Positions 33,983 through 43,005 of a stretch of 64,000 nucleotides of DNA are shown here, piece by piece (the first letter of the stretch is position 1; each line of letters starts with the position of its first letter). The DNA lies in NCBI GenBank assembly GCA_005884765.1, contig VAZV01000141.1, positions 18,401-82,400 on the forward strand. Direction: 5' to 3'. Made by a program: the position numbers and the translations under genes. This DNA comes from Alphaproteobacteria bacterium. Its GTDB lineage: Bacteria; Pseudomonadota; Alphaproteobacteria; Rhizobiales; Xanthobacteraceae. Under the pieces are notes generated by a model. It made no database searches and was not told the origin of the DNA. It saw only the letters and a list, made by a program, of their open reading frames with translations.

Positions 33983-34489
33983 ATGATCACAGCCAACGGC
34001 TTTTCGGCGACGCGCCGCCCGATCTTGCGCCGCAAGCTCTTGCAAGGCGCGGGCCTGGTCGCGTTGTTCGGCCTCGGCGATCTGCCGTTCGGCATCGCGC
34101 CGGCCCTCGCCGCAGCCAGCGACAAATATCCCGAAGACGCGTTCAAGCAGAAGCGCGACGCGGATGCGATCAAGGCGCTCTACGGCACGAGCGCGGAGGC
34201 GTCCGACAAGGTCAAGCTCGATGCGCCGGAAATCGCTGAGAACGGCGCGGTGGTCCCGGTCTCGGTGTCAACCACGTTCGACAACGTGACCTCGATCGCC
34301 TTCTTCGTCAGTGAAAACCCGAACGCGCTGGCGGCGCACTACAAGATTCCGGCAGGCACGCTGCCGAACGTGGCCAATCGGCTCAAGATGGCAAAGACCT
34401 GCAACGTGATCGCGATCGTGGAGTCCGGCGGCAAGCTTTACAGCGCCACCAAGGAAGTCAAAGTCACCGTCGGCGGCTGCGGCGGGTAA
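33983..34489 (+). CDS. soxY: SoxY sulfur carrier subunit
   Basis: 168 residues with a Tat signal (RRKLLQGAGLVALFG, cleavage near ALAAA) and the diagnostic C-terminal GGCGG arm whose Cys carries sulfur intermediates. Exported as a folded complex with SoxZ. Forty bases downstream of soxX. A palindromic repeat has entered the space before soxZ, which otherwise is usually a short gap. Confidence 0.97.
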   Translation: MITANGFSATRRPILRRKLLQGAGLVALFGLGDLPFGIAPALAAASDKYPEDAFKQKRDADAIKALYGTSAEASDKVKLDAPEIAENGAVVPVSVSTTFDNVTSIAFFVSENPNALAAHYKIPAGTLPNVANRLKMAKTCNVIAIVESGGKLYSATKEVKVTVGGCGG

Positions 34490-34491
34490 AC

Positions 34492-34594
34492 GCGCATGAT
34501 CCGGAAAAGCATGCCCTCGGGCCACGACACGATGGGTGGAAGCCGGTTTTCCCTCGCGACAAACGCGGAACGCGTTTGCGCGGAAATCATGCGC
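34492..34594. repeat. Palindromic repeat between soxY and soxZ
   Basis: GCGCATGAT at 34492-34500 pairs with ATCATGCGC at 34586-34594; CCGGAAAA / GGTTTTCC and AACGCGGAACGCGTT arms lie inside. It is a longer variant of the GAGCATGATC element at 19972. It begins two bases after the soxY stop codon. Confidence 0.8.
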
Positions 34595-34615
34595 CAATAG
34601 AAAAGGCAGAATAAA

Positions 34616-34927
34616 ATGACATCGACCATTCGCGTACGCGCCACCTCGAACGGCGACATCACCGAGGTGCAGGCCTTGGTCCAGCATCCGATGGATTCCG
34701 GCTTCGTCAAGGACGCCAAGGGCGAGATCATCCCGCCGCACTTCATCCAGCAGCTGACCTTCGAATATGACGGCAAGGCGGTGTTCGTCGCCGATTGGGG
34801 TGCCGCCGTCTCGAAGGACCCCTATGTCAAGTTCTCGTTCAAAGGCGCCAAGAAGGGCGACGATCTCAAAATCGGCTGGGTCGACAACAAGGGCGCGACC
34901 GACACCACCACGGCGAAGATCCAGTAA
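34616..34927 (+). CDS. soxZ: SoxZ sulfur carrier subunit
   Basis: 103-residue immunoglobulin-like partner of SoxY, starting STIRVRAT and containing VQHPMDSG, PPHFIQQL and VSKDPYVKF, all conserved in SoxZ. It has no signal peptide and is carried to the periplasm by the Tat signal of SoxY. Its stop shares a base with the soxA start (TAATG). Confidence 0.97.
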   Translation: MTSTIRVRATSNGDITEVQALVQHPMDSGFVKDAKGEIIPPHFIQQLTFEYDGKAVFVADWGAAVSKDPYVKFSFKGAKKGDDLKIGWVDNKGATDTTTAKIQ

Positions 34928-35784
34928 TGATCATGCGTCTGGCCATTTCGTTTGTCTCAGCAGCGCTTGTGCTGGCGGCGTTGGCAGCGCAGCCGGCGAT
35001 CGCCGCCGACACGCCGAACCCTGTGGCCGATGCCAAGGCGTTCCAGAAGTTCTTCACCAACAAATTCCCCCAACTGAAGCCGGAGGATTTCGCCAACGGT
35101 CCTTATTCGATGAATGAGGATTTGCACCGGCAATGGGAAGAGAAGGAACAGTTCCCGCCTTACGAATTCGCGCTCGAGACCGGCAAGCAGATGTTTGCGA
35201 CGCCGTTCAAGAACGGCAAGACCTACGGCGATTGCTTTCCCAATCAAGGCATCGGCATCCGCCAGGACTATCCTTATTTCGACGAGAGGGAAGGCAAGGT
35301 CATAACCCTGGAGCTGGCGTTGAATCGCTGCCGTGAGGCCAATGGCGAACTTCCATTCTCGTATGTCAAAGACGAGATGGCCTCGCTGACCGCCTATATG
35401 GCTTTCACCTCGCGCGGCAAGCCTTTTGACATCAAGATTCCCGACGATCCGCGCGCGCTCGAGGCTTATCAGAAGGGCAAGGAATATTTCTATACGCGGC
35501 GCGGGCAGCTCAATTTCTCCTGCGCCACCTGCCATGTGCAGGAGCCGGGCGAGCGGATACGCGCCGAGATACTGGCGCCCGCATTGGGCATTCTCAATGC
35601 GATGCCGATCTATCGTTCCGAATGGAGCGGCATGGGCACGATCAGCCGGCGTTTCACCACCTGCAACAGCCAGATCCGCGGCGTTCCGCTCAGTCCGCAG
35701 GACGAAGAATATCGCGATCTCGAATATTATTTGTCTTACGTGAGCAATGGGCTGCCGATCTCCGGCCCGGGAGCGCGCCCATGA
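34927..35784 (+). CDS. soxA: SoxA, c-type cytochrome of thiosulfate oxidation
   Basis: 285 residues with a signal peptide (cleavage after AIAA). One haem site is visible (CATCH); the N-terminal site is reduced to a lone Cys in TYGDCFPNQ, and the Cys of TTCNSQIR is the likely axial persulfide ligand, so this is the monohaem form. Works as the SoxXA heterodimer. ATG 34927 overlaps the soxZ stop; the longer frame from 34795 runs inside soxZ. Confidence 0.96.
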   Translation: MIMRLAISFVSAALVLAALAAQPAIAADTPNPVADAKAFQKFFTNKFPQLKPEDFANGPYSMNEDLHRQWEEKEQFPPYEFALETGKQMFATPFKNGKTYGDCFPNQGIGIRQDYPYFDEREGKVITLELALNRCREANGELPFSYVKDEMASLTAYMAFTSRGKPFDIKIPDDPRALEAYQKGKEYFYTRRGQLNFSCATCHVQEPGERIRAEILAPALGILNAMPIYRSEWSGMGTISRRFTTCNSQIRGVPLSPQDEEYRDLEYYLSYVSNGLPISGPGARP

Positions 35785-36089
35785 AACACAGCGTGAGAAA
35801 CCTGATCGCTGCGGGGCTGATAGCAGGCGCGACGCCGGCATGCGCTGCGTCCGAGGCCGACTTCAAGACCGCCTACGCGGCAGCCGAGGCCGCCGAGAAA
35901 GAGGCTGGCGCCTTGCGCAACCAGTGGACCACCACGGAAGCAGCGCTGACAGCGGCGAAAAAAGCTGCGGAGGCAGGTCAATTCGATCAGGCGGTGGCCT
36001 CGTCGAAGGAGGCCGAAGCGCTGGCCAAAGCTTCGATCTTCCAGGCGACCAGCGAAAAGCAGCGCTGGAAGGATTTGGAAATACGCTAG
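35781..36089 (+). CDS. soxK: SoxK / SoxXA-binding protein
   Basis: 102-residue small periplasmic protein: signal peptide ending near PACA, then an Ala/Glu-rich helical hairpin (AAEAAEKEAGAL, AKKAAEAGQFDQA, AEALAKASIFQ). Its place between soxA and soxB, ATGA overlap with soxA, and size fit SoxK/SAXB, which binds SoxXA and raises its turnover. Symbol rests mainly on context. Confidence 0.8.
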   Translation: MKHSVRNLIAAGLIAGATPACAASEADFKTAYAAAEAAEKEAGALRNQWTTTEAALTAAKKAAEAGQFDQAVASSKEAEALAKASIFQATSEKQRWKDLEIR

Positions 36090-36122
36090 AGAAGCCTTTT
36101 GGCGAGGCGCGGAGAGCTTGCG

Positions 36123-37871
36123 ATGAAAATCCGCCGCCGGGATTTTCTGAAGATGACGAGCGGAGCCGCGCTGTCCTGCGGATGGCAGCGCCTTGCCCGC
36201 GCTGCCGACGCTCCCACCGTTTACGATCTCGAACGTTTCGGCAATGCCCGCATCCTGCATTTGACCGACACGCATGCGCAGTTGCTCCCGGTCTATTTCC
36301 GCGAGCCGAGCGTCAATATCGGGATCGGCGAGATGCAGGGCAGGCCGCCGCATCTGGTCGGCCGCGCCTTTCTCGACCATTTCGGCATCAGGCCCGATAG
36401 CGCCGACGCCTATGCCTTCACCTCCATCGATTTCGAAAAATCCGCTGGCCGCTTCGGCAAGCTCGGCGGCTTTGCGCATCTGAAGACACTGATCGACCAC
36501 CTGCGCAACGACGTCGGGCACGAGCGCTCGCTGCTCGTCGACGGCGGCGACATGTGGCAGGGCACCGGCCTCGCCAACACCATGCAGGGCGCCGACATGG
36601 TGGAGGCGGCGAACCTGCTGGGCGTCGAGGCGATGACCGGACATTGGGAATTCACCTATGGCGAAAAGACGCTGCGCGCCAATCTCGAGCGCTTCAAGGG
36701 CGAATTCCTGGCGCAGAACGTCTACCTCACGGAGGAGGCCGCCTTCAACGATGCGAAGGCGCTCGACCCGGCGTCGGGGCGCGTGTTCGAGCCTTACTCC
36801 ATCAAGGAGATCGGCGGCTATCGCGTGGCCGTGATCGGGCAAGCCTTTCCCTATGTGCCGATCGCCCATCCCAAGCGTTTTACGCCGGACTGGAAGTTCG
36901 GAATCCGCGACGGCGAATTGCAGAAGCTGACCGACGGCTTGCGCAACACCGACAAGGTCGACGCGGTGGTGCTGCTGTCGCATAACGGCATGGACGTCGA
37001 TCTCAAGCTGGCGGGCCGCATCACCGGCATCGATGTCATCCTCGGCGGCCACACCCACGATGCCGTTCCGCAGTCGGTCCCGGTAACCAATGCCGGCGGC
37101 ACCACCTTGGTCACCAATGCCGGCTCCAACGGGAAATTCCTGGGCGTGCTCGACCTCGAGCTCGCAAAGGGAAAGGTCAGCGACCTGCGCTACCGGTTGC
37201 TGCCGGTGTTTTCGGAGCTACTGAAGCCCGACGCGGCGATGGTCGCGCTGATCGACAAGGTGCGCGGCGCGCAAGCGGCCGCGTGGTCCGGCAAGATCGC
37301 CACATCGGACCATTTGCTCTATCGCCGCGGCAATTTTTCCGGCCCGGTGGATCAGTTGATCTGCGACGCGCTGCGCAGTGAATTGAATGCCGAGATCGCG
37401 CTGTCGCCGGGTTTTCGCTGGGGCTCGACGGTGCTGGCCGGTCAAACACTGACCATGGAAGACGTGCTGGCGGAAACCGCGATCACCTATCCCGAAACTT
37501 ATGTGCAGGGCATGACTGGCAGCCAGATCAAGGATGTGCTGGAAGACGTCTGCGACAATTTGTTCAACGCCGATCCCTATTATCAGCAAGGCGGCGATAT
37601 GGTCCGCGTCGGCGGCTTGTCCTATACTTGCACGCCTGCAGAAAATATCGGCCGCAGGATCTCCGAATTGAAGCTCGCCAACGGCCGTCCGCTTGAGGCC
37701 GGCAAGCGCTACAAGGTCGCCGGCTGGGCCTCGGTCAATGAGCAGACCGGCGCGGCGGTGTGGGATGTGGTGGCAAGGCATCTGCAGTCGGGCAAGCCGC
37801 CAAACCGGCAAACCTCCGGCGTCACGCTGAAGGGCGTTGACGACAATCCGGGCATCGCGGGACAAGGATGA
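36123..37871 (+). CDS. soxB: SoxB thiosulfohydrolase
   Basis: 582-residue di-manganese periplasmic enzyme that hydrolyses sulfate from SoxY-bound thiosulfonate. Tat signal RRRDFLKMTSG; metallophosphatase motifs LTDTHAQLLP, DGGDMWQGT, GHWEFTYG and GGHTHD, followed by the 5'-nucleotidase-like C-terminal domain. ATG 36123 places the twin arginines at residues 4-6. It overlaps the next gene by ATGA. Confidence 0.97.
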   Translation: MKIRRRDFLKMTSGAALSCGWQRLARAADAPTVYDLERFGNARILHLTDTHAQLLPVYFREPSVNIGIGEMQGRPPHLVGRAFLDHFGIRPDSADAYAFTSIDFEKSAGRFGKLGGFAHLKTLIDHLRNDVGHERSLLVDGGDMWQGTGLANTMQGADMVEAANLLGVEAMTGHWEFTYGEKTLRANLERFKGEFLAQNVYLTEEAAFNDAKALDPASGRVFEPYSIKEIGGYRVAVIGQAFPYVPIAHPKRFTPDWKFGIRDGELQKLTDGLRNTDKVDAVVLLSHNGMDVDLKLAGRITGIDVILGGHTHDAVPQSVPVTNAGGTTLVTNAGSNGKFLGVLDLELAKGKVSDLRYRLLPVFSELLKPDAAMVALIDKVRGAQAAAWSGKIATSDHLLYRRGNFSGPVDQLICDALRSELNAEIALSPGFRWGSTVLAGQTLTMEDVLAETAITYPETYVQGMTGSQIKDVLEDVCDNLFNADPYYQQGGDMVRVGGLSYTCTPAENIGRRISELKLANGRPLEAGKRYKVAGWASVNEQTGAAVWDVVARHLQSGKPPNRQTSGVTLKGVDDNPGIAGQG

Positions 37872-38350
37872 AGATGTTTCCAACATATCGGCGGCCGGCT
37901 TGCGCCCTTGTCGCGGCACTGATGCTGACCTTCATTCTCGCCTTGGTCGCGTCCGCGGCCCGCGCCCAGCAGGCGCCGTTGCAGGACAAGCCGTTTGCCG
38001 AGCACAAGATCGCGCTGCAGCTCTCGGACAACGATCCGAAGCGGCAGGCGCTTGTGATCAGCGTCGCCTATAATCTCCTGAAATTCTACGACCCCGACAA
38101 GGTCGCGATCGAGGTGGTCACGTTTGGTCCCGGGATCGACCTGTTGCGCACCGACAACGGCAATCGGAAGCTGGTCGAGAGCCTGATCGCGCAAGGTGTG
38201 CGTTTCGATGTGTGCCTCAATACCGTCGACACGCTCGAGCGCGAAACCGGGAAACGCCCAGAAATCATCCCGGCGGCGACGGCGGTCCAGGTCGGTGTCG
38301 GACAGATACTGCTCTTGACCGAAAACGGGTATACGCTGGTTAGGCCTTGA
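37868..38350 (+). CDS. Secreted DsrE-family protein
   Basis: 160 residues with a signal peptide (cleavage near ARAQ) and a DsrE/DsrF-like fold. One conserved-looking Cys occurs in VRFDVCLNTV, in the position used by sulfur-carrier members of the family. Cotranscribed with soxB. A periplasmic sulfur-relay role next to Sox proteins, perhaps taking sulfane sulfur from SoxY in the absence of SoxCD, is inference. Confidence 0.82.
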   Translation: MKMFPTYRRPACALVAALMLTFILALVASAARAQQAPLQDKPFAEHKIALQLSDNDPKRQALVISVAYNLLKFYDPDKVAIEVVTFGPGIDLLRTDNGNRKLVESLIAQGVRFDVCLNTVDTLERETGKRPEIIPAATAVQVGVGQILLLTENGYTLVRP

Positions 38351-38424
38351 GCGTCATTGCAGGAGCCGGGCCGGAGCTATGTCCGGCCGTAAATTATCCA
38401 ACAGCAATTTCGGCGGTGACAGCC

Positions 38425-39465
38425 ATGATCTTTCGCCAGTTGTTCGACAGCGTCTCCGGAACCTACAGCTATCTGTTGGCGAGCCGCGCCGGTGGCGAGG
38501 CGCTGATTCTCGATCCCGTTTTGGAAAAAGCCGATCGCTACTGCCAATTGCTGCGCGAGCTTGACCTCAAGCTGGTCAAGGCCGTCGACACCCATCTGCA
38601 CGCCGACCACGTGACGGGCTTGGGCGAATTGCGTGACCGCACCCACTGCATCACTATCATGGGCGAGCAAAGCAAGGCCGACGTGGTGTCGATGCGGGTC
38701 GCCGACGGCGACAGGGTGACGATCGAGGGGCTCGCGCTCGAGGTGATGTACACGCCCGGCCATACCGACGATTCCTATAGCTATCTGATGGGCGACCGCG
38801 TCTTCACCGGCGATACGCGTCTGATCCGCGGCACCGGCCGCACCGACTTTCAGAACGGCAGCGCCAGGGCGCAATACGATTCCATCTTCAACCGCCTGCT
38901 CAAGCTGCCGGAGGAGACGCTGGTGTTTCCCGCCCACGACTACAAGGGCGACACCGTCTCCACCATCGGCGAAGAGAAGCGCTACAATCCGCGGCTGCAG
39001 GTGCGTTCGGTCGACGAATATGTCGAGCTGATGGGCAATTTGAAATTGCCCAATCCCAAGATGATGGATGTCGCGGTGCCGGCCAACATGCATGTCGGCC
39101 TGCATCAGGACGATCTGGCCAAGCAGGGGCTGGCGTTGAGCGCGCGCGAGGCGATCGAACGTCTCGGCCGGCCTGATATCCTGCTGGTCGACCTGCGCGA
39201 GAATAGCGAGCGCGCCAAGCACGGCACGCTGGAGGGCGCGCTACACGCGCCCTACCCCGCGATCGATGAAAGCTTGAAGCCGGGCGGCATGTTGCGCGAG
39301 GTGGCGGCGGCGACCGGACGTCGCGTTGTGTTCTTCTGTGCGTTCGGCGAGCGCTCCGCGATGGCTGTTGCCAGCGCCCGGGAAGCCGGCCTTACCAACA
39401 CCGCCCATATCGCCGGGGGCATCGACGCCTGGAAGAAGGCTGGCGGGCCGGTGGTTAGCGGCTGA
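38425..39465 (+). CDS. Persulfide dioxygenase-rhodanese fusion (ETHE1-like)
   Basis: 346 residues. Residues ~1-230 are a metallo-beta-lactamase fold with THLHADH, YTPGHTDDS and FTGDTRLI, as in ETHE1/SdoA glutathione-persulfide dioxygenases; ~255-346 are a rhodanese domain with active Cys in FFCAFGERSA. No signal peptide, so cytoplasmic. It would oxidise persulfides to sulfite. ATG 38425 matches the family start (MIFRQLFD); the frame opens at 38347. Downstream of sox genes, it could dispose of sulfane sulfur entering the cell. Confidence 0.9.
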   Translation: MIFRQLFDSVSGTYSYLLASRAGGEALILDPVLEKADRYCQLLRELDLKLVKAVDTHLHADHVTGLGELRDRTHCITIMGEQSKADVVSMRVADGDRVTIEGLALEVMYTPGHTDDSYSYLMGDRVFTGDTRLIRGTGRTDFQNGSARAQYDSIFNRLLKLPEETLVFPAHDYKGDTVSTIGEEKRYNPRLQVRSVDEYVELMGNLKLPNPKMMDVAVPANMHVGLHQDDLAKQGLALSAREAIERLGRPDILLVDLRENSERAKHGTLEGALHAPYPAIDESLKPGGMLREVAAATGRRVVFFCAFGERSAMAVASAREAGLTNTAHIAGGIDAWKKAGGPVVSG

Positions 39466-39497
39466 GCAGGCGGCCAAGATCAGGTTGGGAAAAACGC

Positions 39498-39650
39498 ATG
39501 GGCACCGGCAAGAAGAACGAGCCTGCCAAGAAGGCCGACGATAAATCGAAGAAACCCCCGCCTCCGCAGCTCGAGGACGACGATCACGAGGACGGCGATA
39601 TCGCCACGCCAAAACGCGATCGCTACGGCACCGATGACGAGCCGCTATAA
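39498..39650 (+). CDS. Small charged, probably disordered protein
   Basis: A 50-codon frame (MGTGKKNEPAKKADDK... PQLEDDDHEDGD...DDEPL). Lys/Pro-rich first half, Asp/Glu-rich second half, no hydrophobic core, so probably unstructured. A GGGAAAA stretch precedes the ATG. It begins 32 bases after the persulfide dioxygenase gene. No family recognised. The strongly biased, non-random composition argues for a real product. Confidence 0.45.
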   Translation: MGTGKKNEPAKKADDKSKKPPPPQLEDDDHEDGDIATPKRDRYGTDDEPL

Positions 39651-39875
39651 CCGGTCACGGAAATCATCGCGCTCGATTTGATCCCTGCCCGCGCCGACGT
39701 GCTGGAACCTGCCGACAGGAGCCACGGAGCGACGTCGGAACCTAACGTCTCATTGGCCATAATTTAATAAAGCATCCCCGAGTTTGGCACGGTTCGCGAG
39801 GGCTGCCATGCAGTGGCATTCATGGACAAATAACCGGCCTGACCGATAGTTTGCGTTTCCCGAAGTGGAATTGAC

Positions 39876-41135
39876 ATGGCCGACATTCTCGCCGCATCGC
39901 AACAAACCCGGACTGACGCGTCGCTGCGCACGCTATTCGGCATTTCAGCGGCCCATTGGGTGAGCCATTTCCACATCCTCACGCTGCCGATGCTGTTTCC
40001 GTTCCTGAAAGCGCAGCTCGGCGTCGGCTATATCGAACTGGGTTTCGCGCTGACCGTATTCGCGGTGGTCTCTGGCCTGACCCAGGCGCCGCTCGGCTAT
40101 ATCGTCGACCATATCGGCGCCCGCAAAATCCTGCTGCTGGGGCTTTGCCTCGGCGGCCTCGCGCTCGTCATGCTCGGCCTGCATGTGAGCTACCCCTGGC
40201 TGATTGCGAGCGCCGTGCTGCTCGGCATCGCCAACAGCGTCTATCACCCGGCCGACTATGCGATCCTGTCGGAGCACATGGACGAGGCGCGGATGGGTCG
40301 CGCGTTTTCGATCCACACCTTTGCAGGTTTCCTCGGCGGCGCGGTGGCGCCCGCGACCGTCGCCGCGCTGGTCACGTTAAGCGGAGGCCGAGGCGCCCTG
40401 ATCGTATGCGGCGCGGTCGGCCCGCTGGTTGCGCTGCTGCTCGTCGTGATGGGCATCCCCGAGGCCGGCGCCAACAAGCACAGGACGCCGGCCGAGCGCG
40501 GGCCGCGAAAAAACATCATCACCCCGGCGCTGATCGTGCTGACGATGTTTTTCATGCTGCTTGGCCTGTCCAACGCCGGTATCGGCAATTTCGGCGTGGT
40601 GGCGCTGATGAGCGGCTATGATACTTCGTTCTCGACCGCCAATATCGCGCTGACCGCGTATCTTGGCGCCAGCGCCGTCGGCGTGCTCGCGGGCGGCTTT
40701 CTCGCCGACCGCACCCAGCGCCACGGTCAGGTCTCCGCCGCCTGCTTTGCCGTCAATGCGGCGATCGTGCTCGTGATTGCCACCATCACATTGCCCGCGG
40801 TCTTGCTCACCGCGGCGATGACGGCGGCGGGCTTCCTCGGCGGTGTGATCGCGCCCTCGCGCGACATGCTGGTGCGGGGCGCGGCGCCCGCGGGTGCCGC
40901 CGGACGCGCCTTCGGCATCGTCTCCACCGGTTTTAATTTCAGCGGCATTGCAAGCCCGCTATTGTTTGGCTGGATCATGGACCAGGGTGCGCCGCATTGG
41001 GTGTTTGGCGTCTCCGCCCTCTTCATGGTTCTGACGGTTGTGCTGGCGCTTTTCACCGACCGGAATCCCGAGGCCGCGTCCCGGCCTTCCAGCGACAAAG
41101 AGGATGCATCCCTGAGCCCCGTCCCCGGCAGTTGA
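39876..41135 (+). CDS. MFS transporter
   Basis: 419-residue carrier with 12 helices; DHIGARKILLLG after helix 2 fits the MFS motif A, and AHWVSHFHILTLPMLFPF in helix 1 resembles fosmidomycin-resistance-type and related efflux carriers. The sequence SIHTFAGFLGGAVAP is in helix 5. Substrate not determinable. ATG 39876 has AGTGGAA upstream. It precedes the amidohydrolase gene by about 50 bases on the same strand. Confidence 0.88.
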   Translation: MADILAASQQTRTDASLRTLFGISAAHWVSHFHILTLPMLFPFLKAQLGVGYIELGFALTVFAVVSGLTQAPLGYIVDHIGARKILLLGLCLGGLALVMLGLHVSYPWLIASAVLLGIANSVYHPADYAILSEHMDEARMGRAFSIHTFAGFLGGAVAPATVAALVTLSGGRGALIVCGAVGPLVALLLVVMGIPEAGANKHRTPAERGPRKNIITPALIVLTMFFMLLGLSNAGIGNFGVVALMSGYDTSFSTANIALTAYLGASAVGVLAGGFLADRTQRHGQVSAACFAVNAAIVLVIATITLPAVLLTAAMTAAGFLGGVIAPSRDMLVRGAAPAGAAGRAFGIVSTGFNFSGIASPLLFGWIMDQGAPHWVFGVSALFMVLTVVLALFTDRNPEAASRPSSDKEDASLSPVPGS

Positions 41136-41183
41136 CAGCATCGGGCGCCGCCCGATGATGCCGCCAACCAAATCCAGATCGGG

Positions 41184-42929
41184 ATGAACGCGATGACTGT
41201 CAATCCAGAGGCCGCCAGTCCAGACCTCGTGATCCGCCGCGGCAACATCGCCGATGGGCTCGGCGGCGAGTTGTACGAAGCCGATGTCGCGATCACCAAC
41301 GGCCGCATCACCGAAGTCGGCAAGGTTTCCGCCAAAGGCAGGGAAGAAATCGACGCCAAGGGCAAATTGGTGGCGCCGGGCTTTGTCGATGTTCACACCC
41401 ATTATGACGGCCAGGTCACCTGGAGCCAGGACATCACGCCTTCGTCGCAGAACGGCGTCACCACCGCGATCATGGGCAATTGCGGCGTCGGCTTCGCGCC
41501 CTGCAAACCAGGCGACCATCAGCGGCTGATCGAGTTGATGGAGGGCGTCGAGGATATTCCCGAGCCGGTGTTGAGCGCCGGCATTCCCTGGTCCTGGGAA
41601 AGCTTTCCGGATTATCTGGGTTGGCTCTCAAGGCGTCGGTTCGACATCGATATCGGCGCACAGCTGCCGCATGCGGCGCTGCGCGTCTATGTGATGGGCG
41701 AGCGCGGCGCGCGCCGCGATCCTTCCACGTCGGAAGACAACAAGGCGATGGCAGGGCTTGCCGGCGAAGCCGTCCGCGCCGGCGCGCTGGGCTTCTCGAC
41801 CTCGCGCACCCTCAACCACCGCACCTCGACCGGCGACTACACGCCGACATTGAAAGCCGGCGAGGACGAGCTGACCGCGATCGCCGGCGCGATGCATGGC
41901 GTCGGCCGCAGCGTGCTGCAATTCGTGCTCGACCTCTCCACGCTGCATGAAGACCTGCCGATGATGCTGCGGGTCGCGGAAAATACCGGATGTCCGATCT
42001 CGTTCTCGATCACGCAGAACGACAAGGCGCCGCGGCGCTACCGGCAGACGCTCGAGGAGATCAACAAGGCGGCCGCGCGCGGTCTCTCGATCACCGCCCA
42101 GATCGCCGCAAGGCCCGTGGGGCTTCTGCTCGGACTTGAACTATCGCGCAATCCCTTCCAGACCCATCCGAGCTACAGAGCGATTGCGAAATTGCCGCTG
42201 AAAGAACGGCTGACGCGGATGCATCAGCCCGACGTGCGGGCGGCGATTCTGAGCGAGACGCCGACCTCGACCGACGATCCGCTGTTCTTCCGGCCGAACT
42301 ACGACAAGATGTATCTGCTCGGTAACCCGCCGGACTACGAGCAGCCGGTGGAGAATGCGCTGGGCACGCAGGCCCGCCGTCAGGGCAGGACGCCGGAAGA
42401 GCTCGCCTATGACGCGATGCTGTCGGACGAAGGCCGCGGCATGCTCTACGTGCCGTTCCTCAATTATGCCGACGGCAACCTCGATGCCACGCGCGAGATG
42501 CTGTGCGATCCGCGTTCGGTCCCGGGCCTCTCCGATGGCGGCGCGCATTGCGGCATCATCTGCGATGCCAGCTTCCCGACCTATCTGCTGACGCACTGGA
42601 CGCGCGACCGCAAGCGCGGCGAGAAGCTGTCGATCCCGTTCGTGGTGGCGGCGCAGTCGCGCAAGACTGCGCTCTCGGTCGGTCTGTCCGATCGCGGCGT
42701 GATCGCGCCGGGCTTTAAAGCCGACGTCAACGTCATCGATTATGACCGGCTGCACCTGCACCCACCGAAGGTGCATTACGACCTCCCCGTCGGCGGCCGC
42801 CGCCTGTTGCAGCAGGTCGACGGCTATGACGCCACCATCGTCTCGGGCGTGGTGACGCGACGCGGAGGTGGTGCCACCGGCAACCGTCCGGGCCGGCTGG
42901 TGCGCGGCGCGCAGGGCAGTTTGAACTGA
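41184..42929 (+). CDS. N-acyl-D-amino-acid deacylase family amidohydrolase
   Basis: 581-residue zinc amidohydrolase of the D-aminoacylase group: DVHTHYDGQ metal motif, GNCGVGFAPC with the conserved Cys ligand, SDGGAHCG near residue 450 with the catalytic Asp, and a C-terminal beta domain (GVIAPGFKADVNVID). Predicted to hydrolyse an N-acyl or N-carbamoyl D-amino acid or similar amide. ATG 41184, with ATG 41193 also in frame. The preceding MFS gene may import the substrate. Confidence 0.9.
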   Translation: MNAMTVNPEAASPDLVIRRGNIADGLGGELYEADVAITNGRITEVGKVSAKGREEIDAKGKLVAPGFVDVHTHYDGQVTWSQDITPSSQNGVTTAIMGNCGVGFAPCKPGDHQRLIELMEGVEDIPEPVLSAGIPWSWESFPDYLGWLSRRRFDIDIGAQLPHAALRVYVMGERGARRDPSTSEDNKAMAGLAGEAVRAGALGFSTSRTLNHRTSTGDYTPTLKAGEDELTAIAGAMHGVGRSVLQFVLDLSTLHEDLPMMLRVAENTGCPISFSITQNDKAPRRYRQTLEEINKAAARGLSITAQIAARPVGLLLGLELSRNPFQTHPSYRAIAKLPLKERLTRMHQPDVRAAILSETPTSTDDPLFFRPNYDKMYLLGNPPDYEQPVENALGTQARRQGRTPEELAYDAMLSDEGRGMLYVPFLNYADGNLDATREMLCDPRSVPGLSDGGAHCGIICDASFPTYLLTHWTRDRKRGEKLSIPFVVAAQSRKTALSVGLSDRGVIAPGFKADVNVIDYDRLHLHPPKVHYDLPVGGRRLLQQVDGYDATIVSGVVTRRGGGATGNRPGRLVRGAQGSLN

Positions 42930-43005
42930 GTTTTGCGCAGCGGCGCTACAACGCACTCAGCGGCGTTCCCGCTTTCGCGGGGACGGCGAGGCAACGCGAG
43001 GTCCA

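Noticed and set aside
41830..42956. Long - strand frames opposite the amidohydrolase gene
   Set aside because: They are shadows; the + strand frame has all D-aminoacylase motifs.
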